A program made the translations under genes and the position numbers. Below are positions 24,001 to 32,939 of a stretch of DNA of 48,572 nucleotides, in pieces. Each line of letters begins with the position of its first letter. The first letter of the stretch is position 1. Below the pieces are notes generated by a model, which saw only the letters and a list, made by a program, of their open reading frames with translations, had not been told where the DNA came from and made no database searches. Source of the DNA: Pseudomonas neustonica (GTDB taxonomy: Bacteria > Pseudomonadota > Gammaproteobacteria > Pseudomonadales > Pseudomonadaceae); assembly GCF_003797945.1 (NCBI RefSeq), contig NZ_RKKU01000029.1, forward strand, positions 1 through 48,572, given 5' to 3'.

Positions 24001-25944
24001 CTTATTGACCATGGCATCGAAGCTATCATCGTGCGAGCGCAACGCCTGCAAAACCTGCCAGACGACTTTATATGTCTGATTGTCGTTAAGCGCTTCATGC
24101 GCTTCCATACCTGCCGGAATAACAACCGGCAGCACCACATAGCCACGCTTCTTGCCCGGTGCGTTACGCATCACGCGCCCAACGGATTGCACCACGTCCA
24201 CCTGAGAGTTACGCGGGGTCAGGAACAAAACTGCATCCAGCGCTGGCACGTCCACACCCTCTGACAAGCAACGCACGTTGCTGAGGATGCGGCAGGTGTT
24301 GGCCGGAGGCTCTTCTTTCAGCCATTTGAGCTTGGCTTCCTTCTGGCTGGCGTTCATGCCACCGTCAACGTGCGCGGCTTCGCAGATCAAGCGAGAGGCT
24401 TCCTCGATCTCTTCGGCCTCCTGATAGGCCTCCACCACTGACTGGAACATACTGGCGATGTTGATGGAGCTGACCTTGTGCTTGGAGCCTTTGTAGTTGG
24501 GGGAAATGACTTGGCAGAAGGCCACGGCACGCTTCATAGGCTCGGCGTCACCAATCAGCTGTTCATGAAGCCCCTGCTTGGCCAATGCTTTCCAACATCC
24601 AACGATTTTGGCGGCATCGTCTACCTTGAGTTGGTTGTCTTCGTCTTTCAGCAAGTCCTGAAGGCGACGACTGATGACGCTCTCTTCAACCGTCAGAACG
24701 AGCACCTTATAGTCGGTGAGCAATCCGCGCTGAACGGCCTCCGAGAAGTTGATGACATACAGCTCTTTGCCGTACAACGCCTCATCATCCATTGAGCAGA
24801 GTGCGACTTCGCCGGACTCAGCTTTGACCTTAGCCGCATCACCATAAATGCGCGGGGTAGCCGTCATGTACAGCCGCTTGGCCGAGCGTATGTAATCAGC
24901 ATCATGAATGCGCACGAAGGTGCTTTCATCATCTTCACCGAAGGTCGCGCCGGTGGTGCGGTGTGCTTCGTCGCAAATCACCAGATCAAAAGCTGCCAAA
25001 CCATGCTCGTGCTGGGCACGGCTGATCACGTCGATGGAGTGGTAGGTGGAGAACACCACGCTCATGTGCTCATCATCGTGGCGTTTGAGCATTTCAGAAG
25101 CCAGCCGATCCGCCTTGGTGGTCGCTGGGTAGCGTAATTCATGGGTAAACACCTGAACGGTGTCCTCATCCGCTTTGCGCTTCTTGCCTACGTCGCTATC
25201 GGAGCAAACAGCAAAACTGTGGAGCGGGATTTCACTTTCCTGCGTCCATTCAGTCAGGGTTTGCGACAACAGGGACAGGCTGGGCACAAGAAACAGCACC
25301 CGCTTACCCTTACCGGCTTGTTGTTCAGCAATTTTCAGACTGGTAAAGGTTTTGCCTGTTCCACAGGCCATGATTAGCTTGCCGCGCTCTGCGGTCTTCA
25401 GGCCAACAGACACCGCATTCAAGGCTGTTTGTTGATGATCTCGCAGTTGTTTCTTGGCCTTGAGGGCCACAGTTTGATTGGACTGGTATTTTGCCCAATC
25501 GATCTGGCTATCTTCCAAAGCTTGCAGATCAATCTTGCTGACCGGTGGCTGCTGCCCCTGGAGTGCGTCCTCCGCGTGCTCACTCCAGTTGTTGGTCGTA
25601 GTAACGATGATCCGATGTGAGAACGGAGCCTTGCCTGATGCAGTGAAGAAGCTGTCGATGTCTTTTTTCTGGACGCGATAGTCTTCAGCGTAAAGCTTGC
25701 ATTGAATAGCATGGTACTCGCCGGTGCCCTGGGTACGTGCCACCAGATCGATACCGGTATCGCGCCCGTCTAGGCCTTGCTCCTTGGCCCAGTCGCCATA
25801 CATCCACACCTTGTCGTACAGATCACGGTAGGTAGCTTCATTACGCAGGTAGGCGCATATCAGCTCTTCGAAGTAAGTGCCTTTCTCGCGTTCGGTGACT
25901 GAGGCGGAGCGGTATGTATCGAGCAGGGACGACAGGGCTGACAT
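21073..25944 (-). CDS. Type ISP (single-polypeptide) restriction-modification enzyme
   Basis: The 1623-residue protein carries all activities in one chain, as in LlaGI/LlaBIII. In order: an Mrr-like nuclease (GIDLVARTQGTGEYHAIQCK, ~64-83); a superfamily 2 helicase with Walker A MACGTGKT (~192), DEAH near 330, TATPR and SVGRVMR; a helical coupler; an N6-adenine methyltransferase with motif I DPFTGTGTF (~915) and catalytic NPPY (~1035); and a C-terminal target-recognition region. Length fits the family. It methylates its own site on one strand and translocates and cleaves unmodified DNA. All key motifs look intact. ATG 25944 is the first ATG of the frame. Confidence 0.93.
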   Translation of the reverse strand: MSALSSLLDTYRSASVTEREKGTYFEELICAYLRNEATYRDLYDKVWMYGDWAKEQGLDGRDTGIDLVARTQGTGEYHAIQCKLYAEDYRVQKKDIDSFFTASGKAPFSHRIIVTTTNNWSEHAEDALQGQQPPVSKIDLQALEDSQIDWAKYQSNQTVALKAKKQLRDHQQTALNAVSVGLKTAERGKLIMACGTGKTFTSLKIAEQQAGKGKRVLFLVPSLSLLSQTLTEWTQESEIPLHSFAVCSDSDVGKKRKADEDTVQVFTHELRYPATTKADRLASEMLKRHDDEHMSVVFSTYHSIDVISRAQHEHGLAAFDLVICDEAHRTTGATFGEDDESTFVRIHDADYIRSAKRLYMTATPRIYGDAAKVKAESGEVALCSMDDEALYGKELYVINFSEAVQRGLLTDYKVLVLTVEESVISRRLQDLLKDEDNQLKVDDAAKIVGCWKALAKQGLHEQLIGDAEPMKRAVAFCQVISPNYKGSKHKVSSINIASMFQSVVEAYQEAEEIEEASRLICEAAHVDGGMNASQKEAKLKWLKEEPPANTCRILSNVRCLSEGVDVPALDAVLFLTPRNSQVDVVQSVGRVMRNAPGKKRGYVVLPVVIPAGMEAHEALNDNQTYKVVWQVLQALRSHDDSFDAMVNKLDLIGSDPRKMEVIAITDKADKKSKSSSKKEAGKGQYGIGEKRKKYDAEGQLSQQAELTYEVGEIEKAIYAKIVDKCGNRHHWEDWANDIAKIARTHIDRIQGILENPANAREKAAFNAFSAELRDDLNDSISDGEIVEMLAQHLVTKPVFDALFEEYSFASHNPMSKAMQGVLDALHEHSLGKEADTLDKFYASVRQRAAGIDNAQGKQKIIVELYDKFFRNAFPKMTERLGIVYTPVEVVDFILHSVNHLLQKEFGQTLGSKGVHIIDPFTGTGTFITRLIQSGLIKPEELPHKYQHEIHANELVLLAYYIAAINIEAAYHGEVIDEYTPFEGICLTDTFQMYEKDDLVDVLLEDNSARRKRQKELDIRVIVGNPPYSVGQGDANANNANVAYPSLDERIRTTYAARSGANNKNALYDSYIRSIRWASDRIGDAGIIGFVTNAGFVEANTADGLRKCLADEFSSLYVFHLRGNQRTSGETSRKEGGKIFGSGSRAPIAISLLVKNPDAQAQGQIYFHDIGDYLSREDKLEKIVSYASVAGIPSWQHVVPDAHGDWLKQRDSSFDQFIVLGDKKSNAPKIFDNYSGGVQTNRDAWVFNYSKASLIQNVSRLIEKYSSELRRFNAAHSVSERLTRETAAAGFLDKDATLISWSRSLRNDAIKNKLLSFNAAPITVSTYRPFTKQWMYFDRRLNEMVLQMPRLFPVPSAPNLIITFKERWNGVGQFALITNSILEQQTDGGAQCFPLYLYDETAQASKDDLFAENAEEGLRRRDAITDDGLAHFQAAYPGEQISKEDLFYFIYGILHSPDYRERFADNLSKELPRIPAVKKAADFWAFSKAGRALAELHLNYETVEPFPLTIEAKGTLTDADYRVEKMKFAKKGDKSTVIYNPRITLKGIPEAAWGYVVNGKAALDWVMERQSVRTDKASGIVNDANDWAIETMGNPKYPLELFQRVVTVSLETQKIVNSLPALDI

Positions 25945-25981
25945 CAGAAATCCTTTTTACTGCCTTAATCGGCTATTGGGC

Positions 25982-26012
25982 GTATCGGCGTGACTTTACC
26001 ATGAGCCGATAC
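25982..26012. promoter_or_regulatory. inverted repeat upstream of the Type ISP gene
   Basis: GTATCGGC (25982-25989) and GCCGATAC (26005-26012) form a perfect 8-bp inverted repeat about 40 bases upstream of the start codon. It could bind a regulator or form an attenuator hairpin; nothing more can be said. Confidence 0.4.
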
Positions 26013-26053
26013 CTCTTCGTTGATCGGTTCGCTAAGCAGCTTCAAAGCCAACA

Positions 26054-26884
26054 TCAGCACCCAAAAACTACTGGCATGCTTAGGTCGCCCGAATGATGGC
26101 TAGCAACTATTTCAATTTCAATGCCCTTAGATAGCTGAAACCGGTGGATCCTGATTGGCGCTTTGCCATTCCAGTTATTTGGTCTTTGACTGGCAAGCTT
26201 GCCGCCATAAGGCAAACCCATAATTTGGTTCTGTGGCGAAGTGAAACCAGCCGGGCCGATCAGTACAGAGAAATGCAGGAAACTTGAGGAGGCAATCAGT
26301 TCATACTCACCGTTCAGCTGCAAAATCTGAGTAACTGATTGCTTGGTCATGGACTCAAGAATCTTGGCTCTTCGATCAGTATCTGAGCCGGAGACTTCTG
26401 CAGAAACCTGCGTTTCTTTGCGAACTAATCGCAAAACCTCAGCCGAATCAATGCTCACTGAAAACCAGTGCGTACATCCTTCCAGCGCCCTTGCTTTTAA
26501 TTTACCGATATGACCAGATTCTGGAGACGTCAAATGCCATGTTTTTCGGCCAGGCTCCAAGGTCAAGTGATCTATAACGAATGGCTGATTCCACTCTTTC
26601 GAGTGGCTATTACCAAAAACGTGCACGTTATCGTCAATAGCTTTATAGCCCGGGAAAAATAGTATTCGCTCACCCCTTGAGTGAACAAACACGCCGAACC
26701 ATCGCAGCATCTCATCAGGTCCGCGAAAAAAACATTGGCAAATACGCCGGCTTGGTTTGCCGGAGTGAAACACTCCCTTTGTAGCTCTCGAGAGCGGATT
26801 ATCAGGAGATTCATCCTTGCCTTCCAAGCCCATTGAAAGGTTGTAGGTGAGCACCAGACAGTCATTATCATGCTCGCTTCTCAT
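26054..26884 (-). CDS. unknown 276-residue protein upstream of the Type ISP enzyme
   Basis: No family recognised. The protein has no signal peptide or membrane segment. It looks globular, with Trp-rich segments (MLRWFGVFVHSRGERILFF, THWFSVSID) and a beta-rich C-terminus ending in SHHSGDLSMPVVFGC. It is 109 bases upstream of the restriction enzyme on the same strand, with an inverted repeat in between. It could be an accessory defence gene or a separate island gene; the sequence does not decide. Confidence 0.55.
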   Translation of the reverse strand: MRSEHDNDCLVLTYNLSMGLEGKDESPDNPLSRATKGVFHSGKPSRRICQCFFRGPDEMLRWFGVFVHSRGERILFFPGYKAIDDNVHVFGNSHSKEWNQPFVIDHLTLEPGRKTWHLTSPESGHIGKLKARALEGCTHWFSVSIDSAEVLRLVRKETQVSAEVSGSDTDRRAKILESMTKQSVTQILQLNGEYELIASSSFLHFSVLIGPAGFTSPQNQIMGLPYGGKLASQRPNNWNGKAPIRIHRFQLSKGIEIEIVASHHSGDLSMPVVFGC

Positions 26885-27207
26885 ACGTGATATTCCCTGA
26901 AAGCGTTGTCCCGGTTAGCGCCTGGTAATTCAGCATGCTGGCTATTGGCTGTGACATTCATGCCTGCAGCCTTGGCTTGCGCTGGCAACGACACCCCGAC
27001 GGTACGACTGACACGTAAGTGCTTGCCCCCGATGCACGATGCGGGCTTGATTACCGTAGCGGTCTTTTTTGCCGAGATTGAAGAAACCCGCTCTAGCCCA
27101 GCCCTTCCTGATTATCTTGGCCTGCCTGCCTTGATCTTGCCAGTTCATAAGACAACCTGCATCGCCAGAAACATTTCAGCGATTGCGTGATCGCCTCAAG
27201 CCAATTA
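26885..27207. other. gap between the restriction locus and umuD, no clear gene
   Basis: A plus-strand frame of 94 codons starting at 26906 fills most of it, but it has no family resemblance and no convincing ribosome site. I treat the gap as promoter DNA for both sides. Confidence 0.4.
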
Positions 27208-27223
27208 CTGTATAAATACACAG
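27208..27223 (+). promoter_or_regulatory. LexA (SOS) box of umuD
   Basis: CTGTATAAATACACAG fits CTG-N10-CAG with an AT-rich spacer, 15 bases before the umuD start. It should give DNA-damage induction of umuDC. Confidence 0.85.
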
Positions 27224-27237
27224 CTTCCGAGGTTCCC

Positions 27238-27678
27238 ATGTCTAACGCAGTCTTTATCGGCACGGTGATGCCTTCCGGTCAGCTCGTCAGTTGCTACGAC
27301 GCCCTTGTTTCAGCTGGCTTTCCCAGCCCAGCACTGGATCACATGGAGCAGAAGATCTCGCTGGATCAGCTGCTCGATGTGCACGCTCCCCATACCTACC
27401 TAGTTCGCGTTCGCGGTGACAGCATGACCGGCGCTGGCATTCACGATGGCGATATCTTGGTCGTCAGCCGTGCTCTGACAGCCGGGCATGGTGATATTGT
27501 CGTGGCCGCTGTCAACGGCGAGGTTTTCGTCAAGCGCTTGATTCGGCGAGGTCAGCAATTGATCCTGCAACCTGAAAATCCGCAATTTGCGTCCTTGCAT
27601 GTGCTGGAAGGTGATGAGCTTCAGATCTGGGGTGTTGTACGCAACAGTATCCGCTGGCACCTGACCTGCGAGAAATGA
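27238..27678 (+). CDS. umuD: UmuD/RulA, self-cleaving SOS mutagenesis protein
   Basis: The 146-residue protein has the S24 peptidase fold of UmuD: the cleavage site Ala-Gly in SAGFPSPALDHMEQ (~26-27), catalytic Ser in RGDSMTGAGIHDGD (~62) and catalytic Lys in VFVKRLIRR (~100). Cleaved UmuD dimers join UmuC to make DNA polymerase V. ATG 27238 follows the LexA box; an upstream in-frame start at 27187 would lie before that box. Two bases separate its stop from the umuC start. umuD is intact although its partner is split. Confidence 0.93.
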   Translation: MSNAVFIGTVMPSGQLVSCYDALVSAGFPSPALDHMEQKISLDQLLDVHAPHTYLVRVRGDSMTGAGIHDGDILVVSRALTAGHGDIVVAAVNGEVFVKRLIRRGQQLILQPENPQFASLHVLEGDELQIWGVVRNSIRWHLTCEK

Positions 27679-27680
27679 GC

Positions 27681-27793
27681 ATGGCGCCGAAAAGCTTTGC
27701 CTTGATCGACTGCAACAGCTTTTACGCCAGTTGCGAGCGGGTATTTCGTCCTGACCTGGCAAAGACCCCCATTGTCGTCCTGAGCAACAACGA
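27681..27793 (+). pseudogene. umuC: umuC (rulB), 5' fragment, interrupted
   Basis: Codons 1-37 plus two bases of codon 38 of UmuC: SFALIDCNSFYASCERVF with the first catalytic Asp, then TPIVVLSNND. The normal continuation GCVIARSAEAK is missing here and is found at 35266, after the inserted element. The fragment reads on only a few codons into the element (LRGGNR, then stop). AACGA (27789-27793) is repeated at 35261-35265. Joining 27681-27793 to 35266-36424 restores a 423-residue frame. Confidence 0.93.
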
Positions 27794-27913
27794 TCTGAGG
27801 GGTGGAAACCGTTAGTAAATCCTGTAGAGTCCGCGCCACCTTCTGAACCGGTCTGGGACAGCCGTTTCCAGCCTTCAAGAGGAAAACCATCAGCACTGGC
27901 TTAAGGCAGCGGT

Positions 27914-29071
27914 ATGAGGCTTGTATTTGCAACAAAAGACCTAACCCTGGCAGGTAGATCCTTCGAAGGCTTTCCGTTGCTGATTGGGTCTGAGGGATGG
28001 CCAGTCGAGCCAGCGCAAACCTTTCTTTGGCAAGCACTAATCGAGTCAGGGGAGTCTCTGAGCGATCTGACGTGGGAAGCCTACGGACGCCGTCTATACG
28101 ATTACTTCGCCTTCCTGGACGCCAATGGCTTGGCCTGGAACGAAGAAAGCCCGGCCCACGGTCTCAGCGTTCTCTCCAGGTACAGGGATTGGTCTAGTGG
28201 AGAATTATCTCTTGATCCTGGCACGGTGAATAATCGCCTGGCTCTGGTCGTTAGGTTCTACCGATGGGCCAAACAGCGCGGCCTTATCACTATCCTTCCT
28301 TTTGGAGAGAAAAGGGTGAGAGCGGCTCCTCACCATGGACTCCTTACGCACGTTGCGAGGCCTGGAGTCGAGACCACCAAAGTGTCGGTGATGGTGCGTG
28401 ACCGTAAGCGACCGACAAAATTTCTGACGAAAGACCAGGTCAAGGTATGCCTTGCAGCGGATACTGATCCTAGTCACCAAATACTGTTCCATCTCATGGT
28501 TCGTACTGGACTTCGCTCCTGTGAGGCAAGGTCATTCCCCCTAAAGTACGTTTTCAATCCCAGATTAAAAAAAGGGCTGCGCCCTGGGCAGATGATAAGC
28601 ATCGCTCTTGATCCTTCTGACATGCATATCAAGTACGACCGCCCGAGAACCATTGATGTGCCTTGGTCGTTGATGGAGGACATGTGGTCTTATTCCCTTT
28701 ATCAGCGTGAGATTCGTAAATCTCAGGGTAATGGATCCGTGACGGCGCTATTGCTTACCAACGAAGGCAGGCACTACTCCAAAGATTCTGTTGTGGATGT
28801 TATGAAGTCTTATGAGCATAAGTGCGGCTTCTACGTTCGTGCACATATGCTTCGCCACACCTATGGTACTTACACGCTGCTGGCCCTTCGGAAAAGTAAA
28901 GACTTTGAAGGTGAACCGTTACTGTATGTAAGAGACAGGCTGGGCCATTCTGACGTCCAAACAACAATGATATATCTGCATCTGATCAATCAGCTTGAGG
29001 CTCAATCCGTACTTGCGCATGAAGATGAGATTGACATGATGTTCATGGCTAGCGCCACGAAGCAGATCTGA
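27914..29071 (+). CDS. ginA: tyrosine recombinase GinA
   Basis: The 385-residue protein has a SAM-like N-terminal core-binding domain and a C-terminal catalytic domain with Arg in MVRTGLRSCEARSF (~200), His-x-x-Arg in HMLRHTYGTYTLL (~312), and the final LGHSDVQTTMIYLHL with the catalytic Tyr near 357. All catalytic residues are visible. It is the first gene of the four-gene integration operon at the left end of the element, 120 bases from the junction with umuC. AAGG precedes the ATG. Confidence 0.88.
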   Translation: MRLVFATKDLTLAGRSFEGFPLLIGSEGWPVEPAQTFLWQALIESGESLSDLTWEAYGRRLYDYFAFLDANGLAWNEESPAHGLSVLSRYRDWSSGELSLDPGTVNNRLALVVRFYRWAKQRGLITILPFGEKRVRAAPHHGLLTHVARPGVETTKVSVMVRDRKRPTKFLTKDQVKVCLAADTDPSHQILFHLMVRTGLRSCEARSFPLKYVFNPRLKKGLRPGQMISIALDPSDMHIKYDRPRTIDVPWSLMEDMWSYSLYQREIRKSQGNGSVTALLLTNEGRHYSKDSVVDVMKSYEHKCGFYVRAHMLRHTYGTYTLLALRKSKDFEGEPLLYVRDRLGHSDVQTTMIYLHLINQLEAQSVLAHEDEIDMMFMASATKQI

Positions 29072-29081
29072 GGTAGTTACA

Positions 29082-30692
29082 TTGGCAAGGCAAAAAAACT
29101 ACACGGCATCGTTGAAAACCATCACAGAGGGATTCGAGACTGTTGAAAATGATATCTACATTGATCTTCCGAGAAACCCTAGAAACCATAAAAAACTAGA
29201 CCATACAAAATATCTAGGTCTGGGCTTCGATGCCTGGGCAATTCAAAGCTTGCATGTCATAAGGACATTACTTCACGGAGAAAATTTCTCTGTGGCGACC
29301 TTGATAAGTTATTCTTCAAACGGGCTTCGGTATTTTTTAGCGTTCTTGGCCGGTGGAGCGGTCGAGTCACCTCCCGCTACACCTAATAATCTAAGCAAGC
29401 GGCATTTGGAGCGTTTCGTCTCTTGGCTCAAACTGAAATATCCGAACGGATCGACAGCCAAGAATTACTACACTAGCTTCAAGTCGCTCGTGATCGTCAT
29501 GGCTGATTACGGTTTCGTAGAAGGCGATCTTGATGACCTGCTGCCACCAAACCCGTTTCCAAACAATGCTCAAGTCACCAAAGATGCAGATCCCCTAACC
29601 ATTGGGGAAATGCAAAGGCTGCTAGGAGCATTGAAATCCGATCTTGTCGCAATTCATAAAGGAACATTTTTAGGTAATGGCGCCGAGGCGATGACAGTGA
29701 TGTTAATAATCACTGCCGCAAGATCGGGTATCAATACCACGCCACTGCTAGAAATGAAAAGGGATGCCTTGCAGCCTCACCCATTTATTCCTAGTCTGCG
29801 CTTGATTACGACGATGAAGCGACGGGGCAAAGGTGCGCAGAGCAAAACGATACGCCAGACCAATCTGCTGGATGAGTACAGCGCTATTCCGCTAGATGGC
29901 GTTGCTGTCCTGAATAAAGCTCTTGAGATGAGTAAGACTCTTGTGCCGCTTGCATCGAAGGATATCTCATCATGCGTGTGGTTATACCGTTCTGGCCAGC
30001 CGGGCCGCTCTGACGAAATTGCAACTCTAACTCCAAGTGCAGTTTTTTCATCGACCAGGAGTATTTGCGAACGACATGCGCTCCAAGATGATCAAGGGAA
30101 TCGATTAAATGTCACCCTCAGCCGGTTGAGAAAGACAATGGAAAACCGTCTTTGGAAGCTCAGCGGAGGGGATATTCTAGAAGTTTCCTCGGTCATGGGG
30201 CATACGCCACAGGTTGCAGATAACCACTATTTAAGGATCAATGACGAAATCAAGGCTGAGGGAGCTATTTTTGTTGGTGAAGCCTTTCCTGACAAGCTGC
30301 GTGGAATCCACGTTACGCCTACTCCTCCTGGAGGTTGCCAAGACAGCCTGTATGGCAATCGGGCGCCTAAGGATGGGGTCACTCATTGCTCTGAGTTCAT
30401 CCACTGCCTTGGGTGCCCTAGCTATGCCATCGTAGGGACACTTGAGGATTTGTATCGCCTATTCAGCTACCAGCAATTCCTCTATGCGGAGGTTGAATAC
30501 TATCTGACGGATGAATGGGAGACATGGCGCAAGCGCCAGTTCAACTACATACAGCTAATAGATGCATTTACTCTACAAAAATTTGATCCGGCTTTGGTTG
30601 CCCGAGCAAAGGCTAAGGCGGAAGCATCTCCGCATTTGTTTTGGGCAAAAAAAATTGAGTTCATAAAAAAAAGAAGGGATGGCAGGATTTGA
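29082..30692 (+). CDS. ginB: tyrosine recombinase GinB
   Basis: The 536-residue protein starts at a TTG 10 bases after ginA. The catalytic domain shows TAARSGINTTPLLEM for the first Arg, LSRLRKTMENRLW where His-x-x-Arg is expected (Ser in place of His), and VMGHTPQVADNHYLR with the Tyr. The C-terminal ~150 residues extend beyond the catalytic part and contain Cys residues (GGCQDSL, CSEFIHCLGCPSY) that may bind zinc. It overlaps ginC by 4 bases (TTTGA), so translation is coupled. Partial loss of the catalytic set suggests division of labour within the trio. Confidence 0.85.
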   Translation: MARQKNYTASLKTITEGFETVENDIYIDLPRNPRNHKKLDHTKYLGLGFDAWAIQSLHVIRTLLHGENFSVATLISYSSNGLRYFLAFLAGGAVESPPATPNNLSKRHLERFVSWLKLKYPNGSTAKNYYTSFKSLVIVMADYGFVEGDLDDLLPPNPFPNNAQVTKDADPLTIGEMQRLLGALKSDLVAIHKGTFLGNGAEAMTVMLIITAARSGINTTPLLEMKRDALQPHPFIPSLRLITTMKRRGKGAQSKTIRQTNLLDEYSAIPLDGVAVLNKALEMSKTLVPLASKDISSCVWLYRSGQPGRSDEIATLTPSAVFSSTRSICERHALQDDQGNRLNVTLSRLRKTMENRLWKLSGGDILEVSSVMGHTPQVADNHYLRINDEIKAEGAIFVGEAFPDKLRGIHVTPTPPGGCQDSLYGNRAPKDGVTHCSEFIHCLGCPSYAIVGTLEDLYRLFSYQQFLYAEVEYYLTDEWETWRKRQFNYIQLIDAFTLQKFDPALVARAKAKAEASPHLFWAKKIEFIKKRRDGRI

Positions 30693-32533
30693 ATATCAGG
30701 AACTCGAATGCGGTTTTGAAGGCGTATGATGTCCTCATCGCGCAGCCAATTACAGCCAATGGCCTGAGCCCCGCAGAGCGAGACGCTATTATCGTAAGCG
30801 CTATTGTTGACGAGCATGGTGAAACGCTGGTTCTTAGCAGGCTCGGGGATTCCCAGTGGGATCTTCGACCGTTTTTTGATCAGGCCAATGTTGCCGAATA
30901 CTTTAAGTTCATAAACTGGGATACGAGCATTGCTCAAGCGCTCATTGATGATTGCAAAGCCGTGACTTATGCGTGGTTTAAAAGGGGAATGCCCAGCTCA
31001 AAACCCCCTATCGCCAGAGGTATCACAACTTTGGCGGTCGCAAGCGTTATGCCATTTTTGCGCTGGCTTAAAGATCTTGGCATCGCGAGATTCTCTGATG
31101 TACGTCCAATCCATATCAGTAATTATATCCATCATTGTAAGCATGAGCTTAAATTGAGGCCGCTTCCGTTGTATGGGCGACTACGGATTATCGATTTCCT
31201 TTGGGTTTTCGCTGCCGATATGCTGTTCCCGCTCCAGAGTTATCCGTGGGGTAACTCTACACTGTGGCGAATATGTGGAATTAGTAAGGTAAAAGGGCTT
31301 GATGCTGGTAACAAGAACGTAGGTCGAACGGATATAATCCCGCCTGAAGATCTGTCCAAAATATTCAATTTTTCTGAAGCTGTCATTCAGGATATGAAAT
31401 CCGAGCTTTCGATCAATGGCATTGGATACAACCCTAGCGATGATCATCTATCAGTACTTTGCAGAGATGCGGTACTTTTTATAGTTTCAATAACTAGCGG
31501 TATGCGTAATGATGAGGCTATTGGGATCGAGGTTGGAGCTTGGCGCCGTGTCGTTAAAGACGGCGTGTTGTTTTGCTGGGTTTCCACGATAGAGCACAAA
31601 ACCGGGAAAGGGCGCGTAGAGTATCTCGTCCCTGAGTTAACTCTGAACGCGCTTGAAATTTTGGCAAAATATTCAGTAACTATCAGAAAGGAGCTAGATC
31701 AAGAGATCAGGCTTCTTGCAAAAGTTACCAATCCAAATGACCCCGCTGAACACCTGCTTCGGCTGGAAAAGGCGCGAAGGGACTCAAAAAAGCTATTTCT
31801 TGGACGGCATGCTCCGGGTGGAAGACTTCAGGATCAATATGTAGAGGCCCTTAGCGGGCAGGCATCCAATTATGCATTTGATCGGTTAGCCAAAGCGGCT
31901 GGGAGCACTTGGCCACTAAGGACGCACCAATGTAGACGAACTTATGCTCGATGCTTTGTAGAATCCCGTATGGGCCGCACCTCACTGATCTATTTAAAAT
32001 GGCAGTTCAAACATACCAGCATGAGCATGACCCAACTCTATGCATCGAATCCGCAACAAGATCTAAGCCTTTTTGACGAAATATTCCAGCAAATGACCGA
32101 ATTCAAAATCGACCTGATCGAGTCATGGCTCGACGATCAGCCATTGGCTGGCGGGGCCGGCGAAAAGATCGTGGAGATGCGGGCTATTCCGATCAAAGAC
32201 AGGCCCGCTTTACTTGCCCAAACGGCCCCGCATGCCAACATTCGTGCTACTGGCCACGGCTGGTGCATTGCGACGGAGCGAGGCTGCGGTGGAGCTGGGT
32301 TATACGAAGCCACACGCTGCCCAGGATGCAAAAGCTCGGTGATTGATGAGTTTTTCGCTGGCACGTGGCAGGACATTTACAGCCAACAGCAGGAGCTGAT
32401 CAAAATCGTGGATGCAGGCCCTGCTGTTAGGCAGCGAGCAGAGCGCGACATGCAGGTCGCACTGGATGTCATCACAAGCTTAGGTCTATCTCCCATCAAT
32501 GACGATACCAATGAGGCAGCGAATGGCTATTAA
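30689..32533 (+). CDS. ginC: tyrosine recombinase GinC
   Basis: The 614-residue protein starts at TTG, overlapping ginB by 4 bases. Catalytic landmarks are ITSGMRNDEAIGIEV for the first Arg, LRTHQCRRTYARCFV for His-x-x-Arg (~412) and KHTSMSMTQLYASN with His and Tyr (~445). The C-terminal region has a Cys/His set (GWCIATERGCGG, RCPGCKSS) likely to bind zinc. The N-terminal ~200 residues form the DNA-binding part. It is the third member of the recombinase trio and overlaps the start region of ginD. Confidence 0.86.
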   Translation: MNIRNSNAVLKAYDVLIAQPITANGLSPAERDAIIVSAIVDEHGETLVLSRLGDSQWDLRPFFDQANVAEYFKFINWDTSIAQALIDDCKAVTYAWFKRGMPSSKPPIARGITTLAVASVMPFLRWLKDLGIARFSDVRPIHISNYIHHCKHELKLRPLPLYGRLRIIDFLWVFAADMLFPLQSYPWGNSTLWRICGISKVKGLDAGNKNVGRTDIIPPEDLSKIFNFSEAVIQDMKSELSINGIGYNPSDDHLSVLCRDAVLFIVSITSGMRNDEAIGIEVGAWRRVVKDGVLFCWVSTIEHKTGKGRVEYLVPELTLNALEILAKYSVTIRKELDQEIRLLAKVTNPNDPAEHLLRLEKARRDSKKLFLGRHAPGGRLQDQYVEALSGQASNYAFDRLAKAAGSTWPLRTHQCRRTYARCFVESRMGRTSLIYLKWQFKHTSMSMTQLYASNPQQDLSLFDEIFQQMTEFKIDLIESWLDDQPLAGGAGEKIVEMRAIPIKDRPALLAQTAPHANIRATGHGWCIATERGCGGAGLYEATRCPGCKSSVIDEFFAGTWQDIYSQQQELIKIVDAGPAVRQRAERDMQVALDVITSLGLSPINDDTNEAANGY

Positions 32534-32936
32534 GCCGACTGAGGGGAAGTCCCCTGGGCGTTCGCGGTCAAAAACACTAGATGCCCTTGATAAAGTCATT
32601 GATGGCCTTGTCGTAGGTAACGAGAAGATTTCCATCGCGTCGGTTGCCCGAGCAGCAGGCGTTACACCTGGCCTCATTCACAACACGTACCCAGCGGTGG
32701 CGGAGAGAATTCGCACGCTCATGGGCAAATCAGTGCGCGCACAGCGTGATTCGAAACATCAGGCACTGATGGTTGAAAAGGAGAAGAACCGGGTGCTCCG
32801 TGCGGAGAACGACCAGCTTTTAGAGGAATTAGCCCGAATTGCTTCCGTAAACCAACGCTTGCTGTTCGAAATGGCCGAGTTGAAGGCAGCCTCTAGCGGG
32901 AAGGTAGTCTCCATCAACCCCAAACCCCGCAGCTAG
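32523..32936 (+). CDS. ginD: GinD, small HTH coiled-coil protein of the GInt operon
   Basis: The 137-residue product has a TetR-like HTH, SIASVARAAGVTPGLIHNTYP (residues ~38-58), followed by a charged coiled coil (about 75-125, MVEKEKNRVLRAENDQLLEEL). This is the layout of the fourth gin protein and of Tn554-type TnpC. I prefer ATG 32523 (MAIKPTEG), which overlaps the end of ginC; an earlier in-frame ATG at 32499 is possible. Its stop is 3 bases from the end of an oppositely oriented umuC relic. Confidence 0.8.
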   Translation: MAIKPTEGKSPGRSRSKTLDALDKVIDGLVVGNEKISIASVARAAGVTPGLIHNTYPAVAERIRTLMGKSVRAQRDSKHQALMVEKEKNRVLRAENDQLLEELARIASVNQRLLFEMAELKAASSGKVVSINPKPRS

Positions 32937-32939
32937 CCT

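Noticed and set aside
26906..27190. 94-codon frame upstream of umuD
   Set aside because: No ribosome site or recognisable domain; it runs through the presumed promoter DNA.
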